Shown: positions 61,649 to 64,000 of the stretch, piece by piece
Numbering within the stretch: position 1 is the first letter of the stretch
Layout: each line of letters opens with the position of its first letter
Assembly: GCA_016720075.1 (NCBI GenBank)
Contig: JADJXW010000001.1
Span: 664,206 to 728,205 of the forward strand
Reading direction: 5' to 3'
From: Pseudomonadota bacterium
Lineage (GTDB): Bacteria > Pseudomonadota > Gammaproteobacteria > Steroidobacterales > Steroidobacteraceae
Length of the DNA: 64,000 nt
Program-made: the position numbers and the translations under genes
The notes under the pieces: generated by a model
Told to the model about the DNA's origin: nothing
Seen by the model: only the letters and a program-made list of their open reading frames with translations
The model's database searches: none

Positions 61649-64000
61649 ATGCCCCGCACCGCGTCGAACCTGGGTCTGGATGAAGCCGAGGCCGAGGCCC
61701 GCCTGCGCGCGACTGGCCCAAATGTCTTTGGTGAGCCCAGCTCCCGGAACCTGGGGCAGATCCTGCGCGGCACACTGCGCGAGCCCCTGTTCCTGTTCCT
61801 GCTGGCCGCGGCGGCGCTGTACCTGCTGTTGGGAGATCTGGGAGAGGGCCTGTTCCTGGTGGGCAGCGCGCTGGTGTCAGTGGGCCTTGTGGTTGCCCAG
61901 GAACTGCGCAGCGAGAAGGCATTGCTGGCGCTGCGCGCGCTGGCTCAGCCCACCGCAAGGGTGCTGCGCGGCGGCAGCCTGCGCCGCATCGCCGCCCATG
62001 ACCTGGTGCCCGGGGATGTGATCCTGCTGGGCGAGGGCGAGCGCATCCCGGCCGACGGCGTTCTGGTTGCCGGCGACGTGCTGTCGGTGGATGAATCCGT
62101 GCTCACCGGCGAATCGGTGCCCGTTGGCAAACTGCCGGACGGCAGTTCGGCCCTGTACGCGGGCACGCTGGTGGTCAGCGGCCAGGGAACCGTCTGCATC
62201 TCGCATACTGGCGCTGCGACGCGTCTCGGGGGCATCGGGGCCCTCGCTGGCATCGATCGACGAAGAGCCTACGCCGCTGCAGCGCGCCAGCGCGCGCATC
62301 GTCGGCAGGCTGGCGCTGGCTGCCCTCATCTTCTGCGTGCTGGTTGCCGCTGCGCACACGCTCGTCTACCGCGACTGGATCGCCGGTGCGCTCGCCGGCA
62401 TCACGCTGGCCATCGCGCTGCTGCCCGAAGAGTTTCCAATGGTGCTGGCCGTGTTCATGGCGCTGGGCGCCTGGCGCCTGGCGCGGCGCAATGTGCTGGT
62501 TCGTCGCGCAGCGGTCATCGAAACGCTCGGCGCCACGACGCTGCTGTGCGTGGACAAGACCGGCACGATCACCGAGAACCGGATGACGGTGGCGGCCCTT
62601 TGGGTCGACGGAACGCTGCATGAGGTCGAGAATCCGGCCGTTCTGCAGCAGGAAGCCATGCATCTGGCCGGGCGCGCGGCGCTGGCATCAGCCGTGCAGC
62701 CTGTCGACCCCATGGATCGAGCCGTGCGTGAACTGGCCGGTGGGTTCGCGGACAACACGGGCATATCCGGCCCCGCGCCACTGCGCACGCGGCCACTGCA
62801 CCCGGACCTGCTGGCCGTGTTTCAGGTCTGGGCCACCGGCGAAGGCGACGGCGCGGGCAGTCTCGTGGCGGCCAAAGGGGCGCCCGAAGCCATCTTCGGA
62901 CTGTGCGCGCTCGATGCATCGCGCCGCGAAGCGCTGAACCGCGCGGTGATCGACATGGCCGGTCGCGGCCTTCGCGTGCTGGGCGTGGCCTCGCGCCGTG
63001 TTTCCGGAGCGGCGCCGGAAGACATTTCCCATGGCGTGTTCGAGTTCGAGGGACTGGTCGGATTCCTCGATCCTGTGCGCGCGGATGTGCCGGCAGCGCT
63101 GGAGCAGGCCCGGGTCGCCGGCATCCGCGTGGCGATGATCACCGGCGACTACCCTGCGACCGCGCTGGCCATTGCGCGAAGGGCCGGAATCGACACGTCG
63201 CATGGAGTGCTCTCCGGGGGCGATCTCAAGGATCTTGACGCCTCGACCCTGCGCGAGCGCATCCGCGACGTGCGCGTATTCGCGCGCGTTCAGCCCAGCC
63301 AGAAACTCGCGCTGGTCGAGGCCTTCCGCGCCAACGGCGAGATCGTGGCCATGACCGGCGATGGCGTGAACGACGCGCCCGCGCTGCGCGCCGCGCATGT
63401 TGGCATCGCCATGGGCGCGCGCGGCACCGACGTCGCGCGCGAATCGGCGGACCTGGTGCTGCTGGACGACAGCTTCCCTTCTATCGTCGGCGGCATCGCC
63501 CTGGGGCGCCGCATATTCCAGAACCTGCGCAAGGCGCTGGTATTCGTCACCGCCGTGCACGTGCCGATTGCCGGCGTCGCGCTGCTGCCCCTGCTGCTGG
63601 GACTGCCGCCGGTGCTGTTTCCCATGCACGTGGTGCTGCTCGAACTGGTCGTGGATCCGGTGTGCTCGCTGGTGTTCGAGTCCGAGCCGGCTGAGAACAG
63701 TTCGATGCGGCGGGCCCCGCGCGATCCCGGCGAGAGCCTGTTCGGACGCAGGCAGCTGCTCATCGCGCTGGTCCAGGGTGCCGTGCTGATGCTGGCTATC
63801 GTCGGGCTATATGCGCTGGCGCTGCACGTCGGACGCGGCGTGGATGAGTCGCGCGCGCTGGCCTTCACGGCACTGATCGCAGGCGCGCTGATCCTGGCGC
63901 TCGCCAATGCCGCCGATCCAGACAGCCAGCTCTTGTCGCGCAGTCGTGGCGCCTTCTGGGTCATCGGCGGGATCGCGATGCTGGTGCTGGCGCTGGTGCT
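61649..64000 (+). pseudogene. Cation-transporting P-type ATPase, one-base frameshift, 3' end beyond the window
   Basis: The first frame covers the cation-ATPase N domain (LDEAEAEARLRATGPNVFGE), two helices and the actuator domain with VPGDVILLGEGERIPADGVL and DESVLTGESVPVG. After GIGA the family continues one frame over: SIDEEPTPLQRASARIV, LPEEFPMVLAVFMALGAW, the phosphorylation motif CVDKTGTITENRM, AAKGAPEAIFGL, MITGDYPATALAIARRAG and MTGDGVNDAPALRAAHVGIA. An extra C in ccc at 62241-62243 explains the shift. PEEF replaces the PEGL of Ca2+ and Na+ pumps; the substrate is unclear, and heavy-metal CPC is absent. Confidence 0.88.

Overview
The window reads as a contiguous, gene-dense, high-GC chromosomal segment of a gammaproteobacterium, probably near the Xanthomonadales, Nevskiales or Steroidobacterales. 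Three things support this: the E. coli-like order ndk-rlmN-pilW-rodZ-hisS-yfgM-bamB-der, the order suhB / trmJ - iscS-like - iscA beside it, and the queA-tgt-yajC-secD-secF block. There is no rRNA, CRISPR array, insertion sequence or prophage. One tRNA-Leu(CAA) is present. Most genes are housekeeping genes.

Layout. 0-0.7 kb: 3' end of an EAL phosphodiesterase gene. 0.8-5.3 kb: a pyrophosphate and adenylate block (membrane H+-PPase and PPi-dependent phosphofructokinase on the minus strand, divergent adk carrying a long basic tail). 5.3-9.8 kb: rnd, a small membrane protein, mpl, a Lon-substrate-binding-domain protein and cpdA. 10-15.7 kb: a glycolytic operon tkt-gap-pgk-pyk ending in a strong terminator. 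15.8-21.4 kb: exported peroxiredoxin, patatin, then mgtE / ETF-QO / acyltransferase on the minus strand. 21.5-24.7 kb: xerD, a DsbC-like lipoprotein, two long palindromes that share a core, ferredoxin and a NUDIX hydrolase. 24.7-28.5 kb: GGDEF/EAL protein, an ArsR - tandem SRPBCC - YqaA operon with a palindromic operator, and the tRNA. 28.5-30.6 kb: an ECF sigma factor, a one-pass membrane protein and a double-PDZ protein. 30.6-36.8 kb: queA-tgt-yajC-secDF-terC. 36.9-41.4 kb: a complete branched-chain amino acid (Liv-type) ABC transporter. 41.4-46.8 kb: Hsp70-like protein, SnoaL-like protein, suhB, trmJ and an unusual iron-sulfur set (IscS-like, degenerate IscU-like, IscA). 46.9-54.2 kb: ndk to der. 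54.2-64 kb: M23 peptidase, TonB-dependent receptor, a small exported protein, xseA, a CBM9/DUF5916 outer-membrane protein and the start of a P-type ATPase.

Functionally, the PPi-dependent PFK, the H+-PPase and the tkt-gap-pgk-pyk operon point to a PPi-linked central carbon metabolism. The iscS-like to iscA segment is a reduced Fe-S system: no iscR, hscBA or fdx lies beside it.

The second half of the window holds several genes that are intact except for a single-base indel: tgt, the iscS-like gene, bamB, the DUF5916 gene and the P-type ATPase, with a possible sixth between the IscS-like and IscU-like domains. None was found in the first 32 kb. Because essential or conserved genes are hit, uncorrected sequencing or assembly errors are the most economical explanation, but raw reads are needed to decide. 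No convincing new defence or mobile system was found. The most unusual items are the paired palindromes at 23.45-23.69 kb, the sigma / membrane / PDZ trio, the histone-H1-like tail on adenylate kinase and the degenerate IscU-like domain.
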